Positions 36,558 to 47,522 of a stretch of 64,000 bases of DNA are shown here, in pieces. The notes under the pieces are model-generated. The model made no database searches. It was not told the origin of the DNA and saw nothing but the letters and a program-made list of their open reading frames with translations. The stretch covers positions 124,001-188,000 of the forward strand of contig NW_026516741.1 of the NCBI RefSeq assembly GCF_025766255.1, in the 5' to 3' direction. The position numbers were made by a program, and so were the translations under genes. The stretch is from Zychaea mexicana. Its lineage: Eukaryota > Mucoromycota > Mucoromycetes > Mucorales > Lichtheimiaceae. Every line of letters begins with the position of its first letter. Positions within the stretch are counted from its first letter, which is position 1.

Positions 36558-38217
36558 ATGTCAAAAAGAGTCGTCGTCATTGGTGCAGGTGTTGTTGGCC
36601 TATCTACCGCCTTGGCCTTGCAACAAAAGGGTTTCCGTGTTACGGTACTTGCGAAATGGTTGCCAGGTGACATGCACATTGAGTATACATCGCCATGGGC
36701 AGGTAAGGAAAGAATTTCAGCGTCTTAATCTCAACTTCATGCACATTCACTCTTTACACTTAGGTGCTCACTGGAGAACCATGGCACCTAACTCAAACAA
36801 ACTTTTGCAAGGTATAGAATAAAAACAAAAAAACATTCATGCAACGTTAATTTTATCGATTGTCATTTAGAGTTTGATGCCGTGACCTATCGTAAATGGA
36901 TGGAATTTTCAGAAACTCTTCCACACGAGACGGGCATCATGGTGGTCCCTAGCACTGATTACTTTGATGAATTGACACCTGATACAAAAACACCTTGGTT
37001 CCAAAATCTGGTCAAGAATGTAATGATAGCATCATGTCCCTATTTCCCAATGCAAAATTGCTCAAGAGCGAAGGGGAGGGAAAAGCTAATGGACATTCTA
37101 CTTAGTTCGAATTTGTTCCTGAAAATGAATTGCCTCCAGGTGCAAAAATAGGCTATCGATATACAACAAGTAAATTATCAACCTATAGAAACATCGATCT
37201 CTCCTGGAAAAACATTCATATTAATCTTTGGGCTTTCTTGCTTCCCCATTGATAATCAGTGGTGGTCAATGCTCCTCATTACTTGCACTGGCTCCAGCAT
37301 CAGTTCAAATCAGCCGGCGGTATTATAGTACGCCGCAGATTGCTTCATATTCGTGATGCTTTTGAACTTGACGATGGATGGGGAGCGGTCGATGCAGTTG
37401 TCAACTGTACAGGCTTGGGTGCTCGCTACCTAGGAGGAGTTGCCGATACCACAGTATACCCTACTCGTGGGCAGACAGTGATCGCATATGCACCCCATGT
37501 CAAGGAAACAATAACACATCTCGGTGAGACAAGACTAAACGAAGACGATAGATTGTGGATACACTTTATCTAAATAGCAAAGCAAAATTAGGATCGAACG
37601 ACATTACATACATCATTCCTCGTTCGGACGGTACAGTTGTGCTAGGTGGCACCGCAAATAAGCATGATTTGTAAGGGATCGCGGTTGTGGCTATCCAACT
37701 CTCATACAAAAACTAAGAACACTTAAATTACGCAGTAATCCAAACGCAGAAAAGGCAACCATAAACTCTATCCTGACGCGCACTGAAAGGCTGTTTCCAA
37801 AGCTGACTGAAGGAGGATCCAAACCCATCCAATTAGTACGTAATGGTGTCGGTCTTCGCCCATCTAGAGTTGACGGCCCACGCATCGAAAGCGAAATTTA
37901 TAGTACGTTATGGCAAAAATGAAGAGGGAGTGTGGAGAACGTAAAGATCTTTGGTGTCAGAGCCCTTTTATACGTTAGCAATAACATGATGTAATTATTA
38001 CATAGGAAAATCTAACGGTCAGGAAATGTCGGTTGTCCATGCATATGGCCATGGAGGTAATTACAGTATATTTTAAAGTGCTATATATACGGACATATTG
38101 ATGATACTGATACTTTGTTATGCTAAAGGTTTTGGATACCAATCCAGCTGGGGGGCTGCTCAATACACATCTGAGCTTGTCCACAAAACATTGAATAATC
38201 ATGAGGCGAAATTATAA
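36558..38217 (+). CDS. D-amino-acid oxidase family FAD flavoenzyme, copy B
   Basis: Paralogue of copy A with the same fold and presumed reaction. Nine exons are read: 36558-36702, 36764-36811, 36871-37018, about 37107-37169, about 37261-37524, 37591-37671, about 37735-37901, about 38006-38057 and about 38130-38217. Motifs in order are [17 protein letters not shown] (FAD), [95 protein letters not shown] (substrate Arg) and [14 protein letters not shown]. The protein ends in AKL, a canonical peroxisomal PTS1. Start is the ATG at 36558, directly before the Rossmann motif. Intron positions around the ATG-encoded Met of the TMVVNA/TMAVNP segment match copy A, supporting a duplication origin. Confidence 0.9.
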
Positions 38218-38340
38218 TTTGTGTATTAGTTCAAAAATTATGTACTAGATAGTAGCTTTGTAATATGATGATTCGTTTGTTTTGGCGAGGGAATGTTCAA
38301 GGACTCAATAAAAGGTTCCAAGGTCTTGTTAAAGTTTAGG

Positions 38341-39285
38341 GAGTCAGATGTTGCACAGTTTAACCAAGCCTTGTAAAATGCAGCTCTTGCAAAAGTTACA
38401 ATCGCAACGCAGACAATGATAGATTTTTCGTGGATAAGCGGAATGCTGTAAGGTGCTTGAACTCATCCTTCTTCCTGCACAGCAGCATGTGAACTCCAGT
38501 TGAGTCAGTGACACTTCGTACAAAGACATTTGGTCATAGATGTTGGATTGTTTCTGGGAAGTGTGGTCTAGCAATCTTCTCTAGATGCGCCTGTTTAAAA
38601 CGTCTCTACTGATGGCCTTCAGCACACCACTACGTGGTTTGTACTTCACATCCTCCGGCACATCCAATGACTCGTTCGCTTCTGCCTCGTCGCGTTCCTT
38701 TATAGCTATTATAGATTCAACGGTTTAGCCCTGCTGCCAGTAGTCTGGGTTTGATTTCCATACAGCCAAAACAGAGTGGAAGGTGATCGTATAATCGCTA
38801 CATATTTTTCATGTTCAGCTTCATAGAAAATACGCAAAATCATTTCGTCAATGTAAGAATATAATCCAAGGTACACAGAAGAAGTGATATAAAGAATGAA
38901 AGCAAATATCAACCTATCATTTTCTGTCCATGGAGCGGGTGATCTATCACCACGCCGTAAAGTGTAACGCTAAATACGGTGTTCACTATAGCCTGTCGAA
39001 TGCCAATAGGACTTAACCCCGTAGATCCCATCGTACCGAAAGCCTTCTTTGATGCGTAGCCGGTATTGTCTTGAGCGTGCGCGCCGCATCCCCGAATAAA
39101 GCGAACCGGCGACCCATTTCTCCAGTTTTTGTCAGCATCGGCACCTTCCTCATCATCCACATTACCAGCAGCGCAACGTTTGGCGAGCACTCTGTTCTTT
39201 CTGTCCAGCGTTTGATCGGAAGTCTCTTTGTCGGTGGATTTATTTTGCCCACCACTGCCCCAACTATAAATTAGTTGACTACTTC
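38341..39285 (-). pseudogene. Decayed SRA-RING gene copy
   Basis: Truncated relic of the intact SRA-RING gene at 41272-42769. Conserved pieces appear in the same order: GSGGQNKSTDKETSDQTL, VLAKRCAAGNVDD, NWRNGSPVRFIRG, a YDGIYGVKSYW segment that needs a frame change, APW, the DEMILRIFYEAE segment, DVPEDVKYKPRSGVLKAI, and a RING remnant YHCLRCDCNFCKSC. Disabling changes include the frame shift before YDG, a TAG near 38970 replacing the conserved Trp of the WRY motif, a stop before the final exon's LLDHTSQ segment, and loss of the RING His (CDCNFC instead of CDHNFC). The 5' third of the gene is missing or unrecognisable. It lies tail to tail with oxidase copy B. Confidence 0.85.
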
Positions 39286-41271
39286 ATCCCTCCTTTTGTC
39301 ACTGTCACACTGTGTTAAGGTGGAAAATATAATCTTTGTTATTCACCGATGAATTCCTATGGAATAACGCTGTGCTTTCGACATTGCAGTAAAGCCGGTA
39401 GGAATGCTTAAAATACGTCCTTCAAAGAGGTGGATCAAAAATCGTTGACAGATCTTCACTGAAACCCGATCTAACAATCCTTGCACAATTAGGACGTGGC
39501 AACTCGAAGGTGAAGTAAGCAGGTTGCTGATGATGAGGATCGATCGTCATTGCGGTGTGGTTATGTTAATATGTGGAAGAGAAAAGCAAAAGAGGCATGC
39601 GCGCTCTAATTTACAGAATACGACACCTTCAACTTTTTAAAAAACGAAATCCATTTTTAAGGGTCCACCCTTGATATGTACGTATAAGCTTAAAGGTTTA
39701 AGTTATTCCAACCCTTGCAATTTATGCGTTATTTTGACAGAAAGCTTAATATTAAGGTACGAGTCTGTAATGGAAGAGAACATGGCTTGTGCAACATCAC
39801 AATAAACTTGTGCCAGAAAAGTTTCATAGCTGAGCACCTTTAAATAAAGTGACCAATGAGTAATGGCATTGTTTGTGCCCAGTGCCCACTCGATACAGTA
39901 CTATCGATAAATTGATATTTTGATCAAAAAGTCAATAATCGTTTTGATAAACAGTATAAATACGAAAATATGATAATTCGATCATTGATCATCTTCTCAA
40001 GTGTTCGAAACAGTTTTAGCTGATAAAAGTTTTATTATTGTCGATTATTAACTAGCTGATGCTAGCTCTCCTGCTTGAAGTGATTCAAGGCGCTTTTCTA
40101 TTAAGCATGTGGCTGGTAAGATGTTGTTGGGGCTTAGTCTCCTTGCAGCAAAGATACAACGACGAAAAAAGAAAAGAATAAAAAAGCAAAGGAAAGAAAA
40201 GCTTATTTGGACACATGTATGTTTGCTTTCATTACAAGGGAAAAGCACATCACATAGCATAGATACATTGCAAAAAGCATCAGCGAGGAGTGGAATTTCA
40301 CTTTGAGGGAATTTTCGTTACCAAAATCGATCGTTCAATAGTCTGAATTACTTTTGCAACGACCAACGTGATTGAGCTATCCAGTGGTCACTGTACGTGT
40401 GTAATCTGAAGAAGAATGCAGCTGATGATGGTATATGATATACATGAACAAGCGTAAATGTATTTACTTACTGGTAAGGAGTGGTGCACTGTATATTGAT
40501 CAAGTAGAAACTTGATCCTTCATAATTAACATGAGCAACATCGATCACTTCAGCATATTACATTCAATGCCGTGAATGATGGTGCTTAATGACTAATACT
40601 CACTCGTTTTCTAACGATATTCTCTACATTAGAAACCATTGTCGTTTTCTTTTGAATATGATATTTTTCATTTTCACATTCATTATTTTATACTTCTGTT
40701 ATTAATCAGATAAAATTTGTACATATGGTTGACTATGAGGGATTGAAGTTGTTTAAATGGTTGACTGGGGCTTTTTTCTTTCTTTTGGAAAACATGTAAC
40801 GGAAAAATGGGTCAAAGGAAAAGAATAGACAAGCAAAAATACGATGACCTGTTTACCTTTTAGAAGATACATAACCAATAGGTAGCAATATTACTTATTG
40901 AGCCTATTTACCCACAGTAAAAAACCTCTTCCCCAATCGTAAGCAAGAAATGAAACACACGCACACACAACACCTTTTCTCCTCAATTGGATTGGCCCAT
41001 CGCTAGAAATCATATTTCCTGTTTGATTTTTGTTGCGCTAAAGATACTTATTTTGTTATTGATGATATGTGACAGGTTAACAAGATATATTAGGTGATTC
41101 ACAGGGAACTTATGTAGTTAGCATAAATGATGGTATTTAGTAGCTTCTCCTCGCAAATGCGCATGGCCCACAAACGAGATGCTTACCGTAATTTTTTTAC
41201 AAGATATATATGTGTATATGTGTATGTATGTATGTACGGGAGTCTACTCGATAATGTTAATATTCTAGGAG
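39286..41271. other. AT-rich region between SRA copies, no gene seen
   Basis: About 2 kb of AT-rich sequence. It may include unrecognisable remains of the 5' part of the decayed SRA copy. The 39900-39990 part is rich in ATCGAT/TGATCA-like words. Open frames at 40048-40306 overlap on both strands and have no family resemblance. Confidence 0.45.
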
Positions 41272-42769
41272 TTACCGAGCCAGCGGAACGTTCATCGATT
41301 GAAACACAGCCTTCAGAGTGGTACAATTGTAGAGGGGATCTGCGCGCAGGCAATTCGGACATGACTTGATACCACGATTCTTGAATCTGTCGATGCACGT
41401 TCTGCAGAAGTTATGGTCGCAATGGAGACAGTGGTAACAGTTGTGATGAACAAGTGGTATGACGAGGGGATCTCTTGGCTTTCCACTCGATTTGCACAGC
41501 AGGCAAAGGAATTCCATTTGAGTAAGAGCGACCTCACAGAACGACATCAAATCGCGAATTCCAGTTGCAATTTGGTAAGATCGGGTGAACAATCTTTGCC
41601 ATACGCGCATATTCATTTTGTCGTGATGAATCGCTTCCAAGAGTTTTCCCCGTGGCTTAAAGATTACGTTCTCTGGAATCTCTAAATCCACATTGAAATC
41701 CTCCTTATCTCGTTTCTTCGTTGCACCTGGGTAAGGTCTCGCTGTGCCCTCTGTAAAGCCAGGATGCAGCTTCCACAGTGCAAGAACAGAGTGAAATGTA
41801 ATCATGTAGTCACTGCGCTTGTTAAAGTCTGCTTCACGGAAAACGCGTGGCGCCACTTGTTTCATCAATCTGCGACGTAGAGACCAGATGCATGTTAGTA
41901 TGCACGAAATTCCAGAAAATCATTAGCAATCCAGAAATCAACTTATCATTTGGCAGTGACCATGGTGCAGGAGCCCGATCGTCGCGTCTCAAGAGGTAGC
42001 GCCACACACGATGGCCAGTGTAGCCGGTGGATGGCCAATACGACTCAACTTTATAGATCCCATCGTAGCGATAGCCTTCACCAGGAGCGTAGTTCGAAGT
42101 ATCATGTTTGGAAGATTTTACGCCACGAACAACACGGATCGGTACACCGTTGCGCCAATTTTCTCCAGCATCTGCCCCGTTCGCAGCATCCACGCGCGTA
42201 GCACAACACTTTGCCAGAAGCATATTGCGGCCTTCAAGCTTTTGATCGAACGTTTGCTGCCCAGTAGTCTTGTCGCGACCGCCGCTGCCCGTGTACACGA
42301 TAGCTTCTCCTCGATCTTCATCTTCCTCATATCCGCCAGACATTACAATGCTGAAAACTTTGCCGATTTCGACTGAGCCATCGATACCTGCTTGGATGGC
42401 ACTATGTACAGTTACACAGCATATTGTTAATGATTTGTTTGGTTTATATGGACAGTGACCACAACACCCATTGATACATAAGTAAAGAAAAACAAGCACA
42501 GCGAAAAACAAAAGTATCTTGCTGATTTACCGATGGATCCCAATTGACGCTAATTGCTTTTTGTTGGTCGTGGTAAATCCAACTGGAACCGTGGGGATCG
42601 CTCCCACAATGTGCTTTTTGAAAATTGCGGTCTGCTCTTGGACTGATGCGCGAATTGGCAAAGCGTTTGTTTTTCTTCTGTCACGACCAGATGCGAAGTT
42701 GAAAACGACATGATCCTCTTTGATCTGAAAACCTGGTTGTGGGCCTTCGAGCTCTGTCATTTCACTCAT
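41272..42769 (-). CDS. SRA(YDG)-RING protein, compact UHRF1-like
   Basis: Nuclear protein predicted to bind modified (hemi-methylated) cytosine through its SRA domain and to act as a RING ubiquitin ligase. Three exons (42769-42533, about 42400-41947, about 41878-41272) give about 430 residues. The N-terminal 80 residues lead into the SRA: VFSIVMSGGYEEDED, YTGSGGRDKTTG, FDQKLEGRNMLLAKC, NWRNGVPIRVVRG, YRYDGIYKVESYW and VWRYLLRRDDRAPAPW are all close to the UHRF1 consensus. The C-terminal RING reads CLLC, then HCDHNFCRTC, then CPNC, a full C3HC4 set. No ubiquitin-like, tandem Tudor or PHD module is visible, so it is far shorter than animal UHRF1. It is divergent from the gelsolin gene at 43164. 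A broken second copy lies 2 kb away. Confidence 0.9.
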
Positions 42770-43163
42770 TGTGATGATCTTGAGTGCAGTAATTTTGTGA
42801 AACGAAAGAAATCAGACAGCTTTGATACATCTGAGTTTTCTTTTTTATTTAATGGAGTCCTATCTGTTGGTATGATGCGTTGATAGAGCAAAAAGATGAT
42901 TGCCATGTATAACGCTCATGTGTTGTGCTTCTCTAACGAAGTACGCCCTAGTTGAGAATGGAAAAGTGATACGGCTTGTAGTTATATAGCACTAACATTA
43001 GTGTGCATGTTCAATATGTACTGTAGCATATCCGCTAAGCCCATCTGAACTGATCAAGTTTCACACCACGCCAAGATTTTGAGCGATTATCCGCGTTGAC
43101 CTTCCGTCGACTTGCATATTTCAACTTTTCTTTTTCCCTCTTGAATTGTTTACTACTTTCATC
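42770..43163. promoter_or_regulatory. Divergent promoter region, SRA-RING and gelsolin genes
   Basis: 394 bases between two divergent start codons. It is AT-rich, with a pyrimidine-rich tract (TTTTCTTTTTCCCTC) just before the gelsolin start. No open frame of note. Confidence 0.45.
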
Positions 43164-44981
43164 ATGCTTCGAAATTCATCTTGGCGTAAGTCCATTACCT
43201 TCACTCATAATTCGTCGTAGCTTCTCTTTTCAGTTGTACTAAATAAACCTTTTTCCTCTTGAAATATAGGTCTCGACGAAACCAACCTTGCCAACTTTGG
43301 CTCGGAACTAGAACGCGAGCATAGAAAAGAGCAAGGCTCGCTTGAAGAAGCCTGGAACTACGAAGACTCACCAGTTGGCAAAGAAATGTTCGTGTCTCAG
43401 AAAAATGATGATTTAGCTTGTAATCATAGCTACAAGGAGGCAACTACAAGCACCAGTAGCAGTGTCAGCGAAGCCTCGCTATATACTTGGTTGCTAACCC
43501 GTTGTGTGCACTCGTAGTGGCCTTTGGATTTGGCGAGTCCAGAACTTTTCATTAGTCACTGTACCTGAGAAGCAATATGGCCAGTTTTACCAAGGTATTT
43601 CGTTAATTTTTATTATGCTTTATTGGGTAATAATTTACTCAAAGTGTTATTCAACTCATAACATACAATAGGTGACAGTTATATTGTTCTTAAGGTGTGT
43701 AGATATTGAAGTTGCTGCCTTTATACAATTCGGGCACTGAAGATATGAGATTATGTCTCTGTGTGTGTATGTTATATAGACCACCAAGAAGGAGAACTCG
43801 GATGGACTTATTCACCATATCCACTTTTGGCTCGGTCGCGAAACCACACAGGTACGGAACATAAGGGGGAAAGATTCTAAGGCTGCTGATAGTAGGGTTT
43901 GTTTTAGTAATTCACAAAACATGATTTTATTCTACAGGACGAAGCCGGTACTGCTGCCTATAAAACCGTCGAACTGGATGACTGTAAGCATATATCTTTT
44001 CCCCCTCCTCATTGCTTATATATTTCTGGGCAGCTACTAACGCGCAAGAAAACAAACATAAACAACAGTCCTGGATACCCTAGCGACCCAGCATCGTGAA
44101 GTCCAGCGACGTGAATCGAGACTTTTTAAAAGTTACTTCAAAGCACTACGATATCTCCAAGGCGGCTTTGCCAGTGGTTTTAACCACGTGGAGGAGGAGG
44201 AAATCCCCAAGCGTCTCTTGCGTGTACACCGACCCTCTGAACTTGAGGGTACGCGTACCCAGAATGCCGTCGTCATTTCCGAGGTTCCTCTCAGCCACGA
44301 AAGCTTGCGATCCAAGGCCGTCTTCATTCTTGACACTGGCGACAAGATCTATCAATGGCAAGGAAGTGAGTCGCGCGGTATTGAAAAGGCAAAGGCTGCC
44401 GAGTATATCTCCCAGCTTATCAGTGAACGTGACGGCAAGGGCGAGATGGTCGTCATTGGTAAGATCTTTTCTTTTACATATGCAATAAATTTCTCCCAAA
44501 AATACTGCTATTACTATTCACTAATACGAATCAACAACTGGATTTTACAGAGCAAAACTCGGGTAGCGAATATGAATTCTGGGAAGCACTAGGCGACGAA
44601 GGCGAAGTTGTGGACGGTGATGAGGATGAAGAAGAGGAAGAAGCAAAGGAACTGGAAGAGAATTCTGTCAAGAAGCTGTTCGTCTTGAGAAAGTCGCATG
44701 CTTCGCTTGGTCTCAAACTCAAATTTGAGCTTGTGGCGGAAGACAAGATCACCAAGGATATGTTTGACACCAACCATGTTTATATTTTCGATGTCGGTCA
44801 TCAGGTGTATGCTTGGTTTGGCCGCGAGGCTGGTCGTCGCGAACGACGTGCTGGCTTGCAGTACGCTCAAGACTATGTCAAAGATATCGAAAGATCTGCA
44901 TTTACACCCATCTGTAAGATCGTAGAAGGTGGCGAGGATGAGCTTTTTGAATCATCGTTGGAAGGCTGGCAGGGCTGGTAA
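43164..44981 (+). CDS. Three-repeat gelsolin/fragmin-like actin-severing protein
   Basis: Actin filament severing or capping protein of the gelsolin superfamily. Eight exons are read, starting with the short exon MLRNSSW at 43164; total about 385 residues, typical of the three-domain severin/fragmin/CapG group. Domain 1 shows GLWIWRVQNFSLV, YGQFYQGDSYIVLK, HIHFWLGRETTQDEAGTAA and FKALRYLQGGFASGFNHV. Domain 2 shows LLRVH...SKAVFILDTGDKIYQWQG and ESRGIEKAKAAEY. Domain 3 shows KLFVLR, HVYIFDVGHQVYAWFGREA and the end SLEGWQGW. A strongly acidic linker (DEDEEEEEAKELEE) sits between domains 2 and 3. The domain-1 acidic residues expected for calcium binding are partly present (EAGTAA segment), so calcium control is likely but not proven. 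Confidence 0.9.
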
Positions 44982-45963
44982 AAAACATGTGTATACGTGG
45001 TATAAAAACTCTATTCCACCTCTCCGTTGTATATTGTTGACCTCCTATAGTTATACGTGGTAACTGTTGAGAGGATGTTACTATACATTCATGTGTCAAT
45101 GTATATCTGTTGTTTAAGAGTATATTCCCCTACCTGTGTTAGCAGAATAAAATATATCACTTCTCATTATGACCTTTTTGATGGAGTACATACATATGGT
45201 TGGGAAGACAGCTGCCAATACAAGGGACGTGTAATCCGTTTGTTTATTCTTTAGATATGATAGTAATATGTAAGTGGAGAATATCAGGGATTTATGTATT
45301 GTGTGTGTTTTTTCGTGGTACTGCGCTGGCGTTGTTTCTTGCGAACATCTTACAAGCATCGACGAAGAATCGTCTAATGAACCTATTCTAGCATGTTTTA
45401 ATCTCTTGTCTAGAAAGCCTCAGAGCTATTTACAGTATCATAATTTTGTACTCACTGTTATAATTTGTCGAAGAATTATGTGTTTAGATGTGTAATAGCG
45501 AGTCTTTGTTTAACGATTCTACTTACCGGTGTTGGTTGTAAAAAATAAGAATATGTAACCAAGTTGAAGTGCGGAAACCTGGTTTGGGCCTGATTGCTGT
45601 GTATGATGTACATAAATGCAGGTAGAACACTGTTGTGATATTATGGGTTGTAGACCCCTGTTGCATCACGAGGTTGACCATCAAATAGTGATGTTGCAAA
45701 TGGTTGTGTGTCATTTGTTGCGATTATGCTGTGCTGGCAGCGGCAGTCATGATGATATGATAACAGTTACGGGATAGGACCTGCTGCTACTCGGTGCTGT
45801 TGTGGTGGAAAAGGACGGTGTATTGTGATATTATTGTAAGATTCAGTGTGCAACTCATGCTTGTCAATCTTGTGTTTCTAGTTCGAAGTCATATTTGTTT
45901 TGTTTGATTGACGCATTGACGCGAGGATGTGTGGCCGATCCAATTGAAAACTGAAGTTTATTC
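44982..45963. other. Intergenic region upstream of the LINE-disrupted frame
   Basis: 3' flank of the gelsolin gene followed by AT-rich sequence. No gene is recognised; open frames at 45057-45495 are shadows. The final part presumably holds the promoter of the reading frame that the LINE interrupts. Confidence 0.45.
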
Positions 45964-46034
45964 ATGTCTTCAAATATGATAGCGCGGGGCAACCTGCTCC
46001 GTCGGTCTTTACTTTTTTGTTCGGTTTTATTGTC

Positions 46035-46048
46035 GCTGTTCTTATGCT
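46035..46048 (+). repeat. Left target-site duplication of the LINE
   Basis: GCTGTTCTTATGCT, identical to 51446-51459 directly after the poly(A) tract. This defines the left edge of the element at 46049. Confidence 0.93.
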
Positions 46049-46067
46049 GGGTACTGAACTTTCGCGA

Positions 46068-47522
46068 ATGCCACCTGAATCGCCATCTCCAAGATCTCAA
46101 CAATCGTCGCCGACTCCAACGGCTACATCTCAACGCCCAACAGGGTACGCTGACGCAGCCCGCCGCTCCACCAGCACTAAAAACAGCAACCGGAAATCCA
46201 TTTCCCCCAACACCTCCATCGTTTTATATAACGATCCCCATTACGACGCAATCCTGAACACCGACCCAGCCATGCTCGCCATCGCCCGATCGCAAAATCC
46301 CAACAGCATCATCTTCAACATGCAACAACTCTGCACCAGTTCCGAAGTAGAGGACATCCTCGTTGAACAACTCGGCACAGTCGTCGCCTTGTCGACTCGT
46401 CTAAGCTCACAGAAACAACTTCTCGTTGAAGCACTTTTCAAAACTGAAGAACAAAAGAAAAAGGCACTGGAATCGGGTGTCATAGTCAAAAATGAACGTA
46501 TCCTAGGCCTACCCCGTGTAGCAGCCGATACCAACCTCGTTAAGATTAACTTGTATCAACTTCCAGTATGTGACCCAAATGAGTTAACTGAAGAACTTCG
46601 TTTAGCTTTGACGGCCTATGGTACGGTCGCTCAAATCCGAGCCTATGTCTCTCGCCAGAACCATGTTTTTAGGGGTGAGGCCACCGCATTACTCGATGTC
46701 TCACTTTACGAGAAAGCCCCGACAATCCGCCGTTATCTTCACCTCAATTCACCTTTCCCCTCTCGTGCCCTCGTCAGAGCGAAGGGAATGCCACCGTTCT
46801 GCGTCTATTGCAAGACCGAAGGCCATACTATCAATAAATGCAAACTCTTACACGAACAGCGACGACGATCGCCCACGGCTTGCACCAGCTGTAACACCAT
46901 CGGTCATGTTAACGAAACTGATGTACGATGCATCAACCACCAAAGCCCCGACCCTACCCCCATCAACTCGGCGCCTGCTTCAGGAGCTGCGACTCCCATC
47001 CCTCCACCAACTCAACAGGAGCCTAAGACGTCGGACATCTATATGGCCGACCCCAAATCTGGCACCTCTGCTTGGGATAGCAAACATGCCCCCGCTACTA
47101 CAGACGATGCAATGAACCGTTTCTCTTCGCCCAAACAATATGGTTCGCGCGATCCACTAGCCACCTCCCCCGTCACTGACTGGGCCGAAGACGCTCGCCT
47201 ATATGAAGAACTCAACAATCGTCTGAAAGACATTTCTCAACAACAACAGCATCAACAACAACGAATCTCTCCGTCAACAACTGGTTCACCACAACAAGAG
47301 AACATCACTGGTACTGGCCGATCACCAACTCCACCGAATCAAACGCCTGTTGTGAGCAGCTTGGCCTCACCCCATAACCCCTCTCATGCTACTAACATGG
47401 AAATTGATCGGGAGTCTGCTTTTCAACCTCCCACTTCACCAAATAACACTGGCAATGCTGAACGCCGGTCTCATAGCGGGCGTCTTATCAAGACTCCCCC
47501 TCATCTTTCATCGTACATTTAA
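46068..47522 (+). CDS. LINE ORF1 protein with zinc knuckles
   Basis: RNA-binding ORF1 of the retrotransposon, 484 residues from the first ATG inside the element. The frame is open further upstream, but that sequence is host DNA. The N-terminal half is Ser/Thr/Pro-rich and then globular (about 70-230). Two cysteine knuckles follow: CVYCKTEGHTINKC (C-x2-C-x4-H-x4-C) and CTSCNTIGHVNETDVRC, a variant form. The C-terminal third is Pro/Gln/Ser-rich and looks disordered. Its TAA stop is immediately followed by the ATG of ORF2 (TAAATG), which suggests ORF2 translation by termination and restart. The frame is intact. Confidence 0.9.
   Translation: MPPESPSPRSQQSSPTPTATSQRPTGYADAARRSTSTKNSNRKSISPNTSIVLYNDPHYDAILNTDPAMLAIARSQNPNSIIFNMQQLCTSSEVEDILVEQLGTVVALSTRLSSQKQLLVEALFKTEEQKKKALESGVIVKNERILGLPRVAADTNLVKINLYQLPVCDPNELTEELRLALTAYGTVAQIRAYVSRQNHVFRGEATALLDVSLYEKAPTIRRYLHLNSPFPSRALVRAKGMPPFCVYCKTEGHTINKCKLLHEQRRRSPTACTSCNTIGHVNETDVRCINHQSPDPTPINSAPASGAATPIPPPTQQEPKTSDIYMADPKSGTSAWDSKHAPATTDDAMNRFSSPKQYGSRDPLATSPVTDWAEDARLYEELNNRLKDISQQQQHQQQRISPSTTGSPQQENITGTGRSPTPPNQTPVVSSLASPHNPSHATNMEIDRESAFQPPTSPNNTGNAERRSHSGRLIKTPPHLSSYI

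Noticed and set aside
46017..46067. Upstream extension of LINE ORF1
   Set aside because: Those bases are host DNA and target-site duplication; the first ATG inside the element is at 46068.
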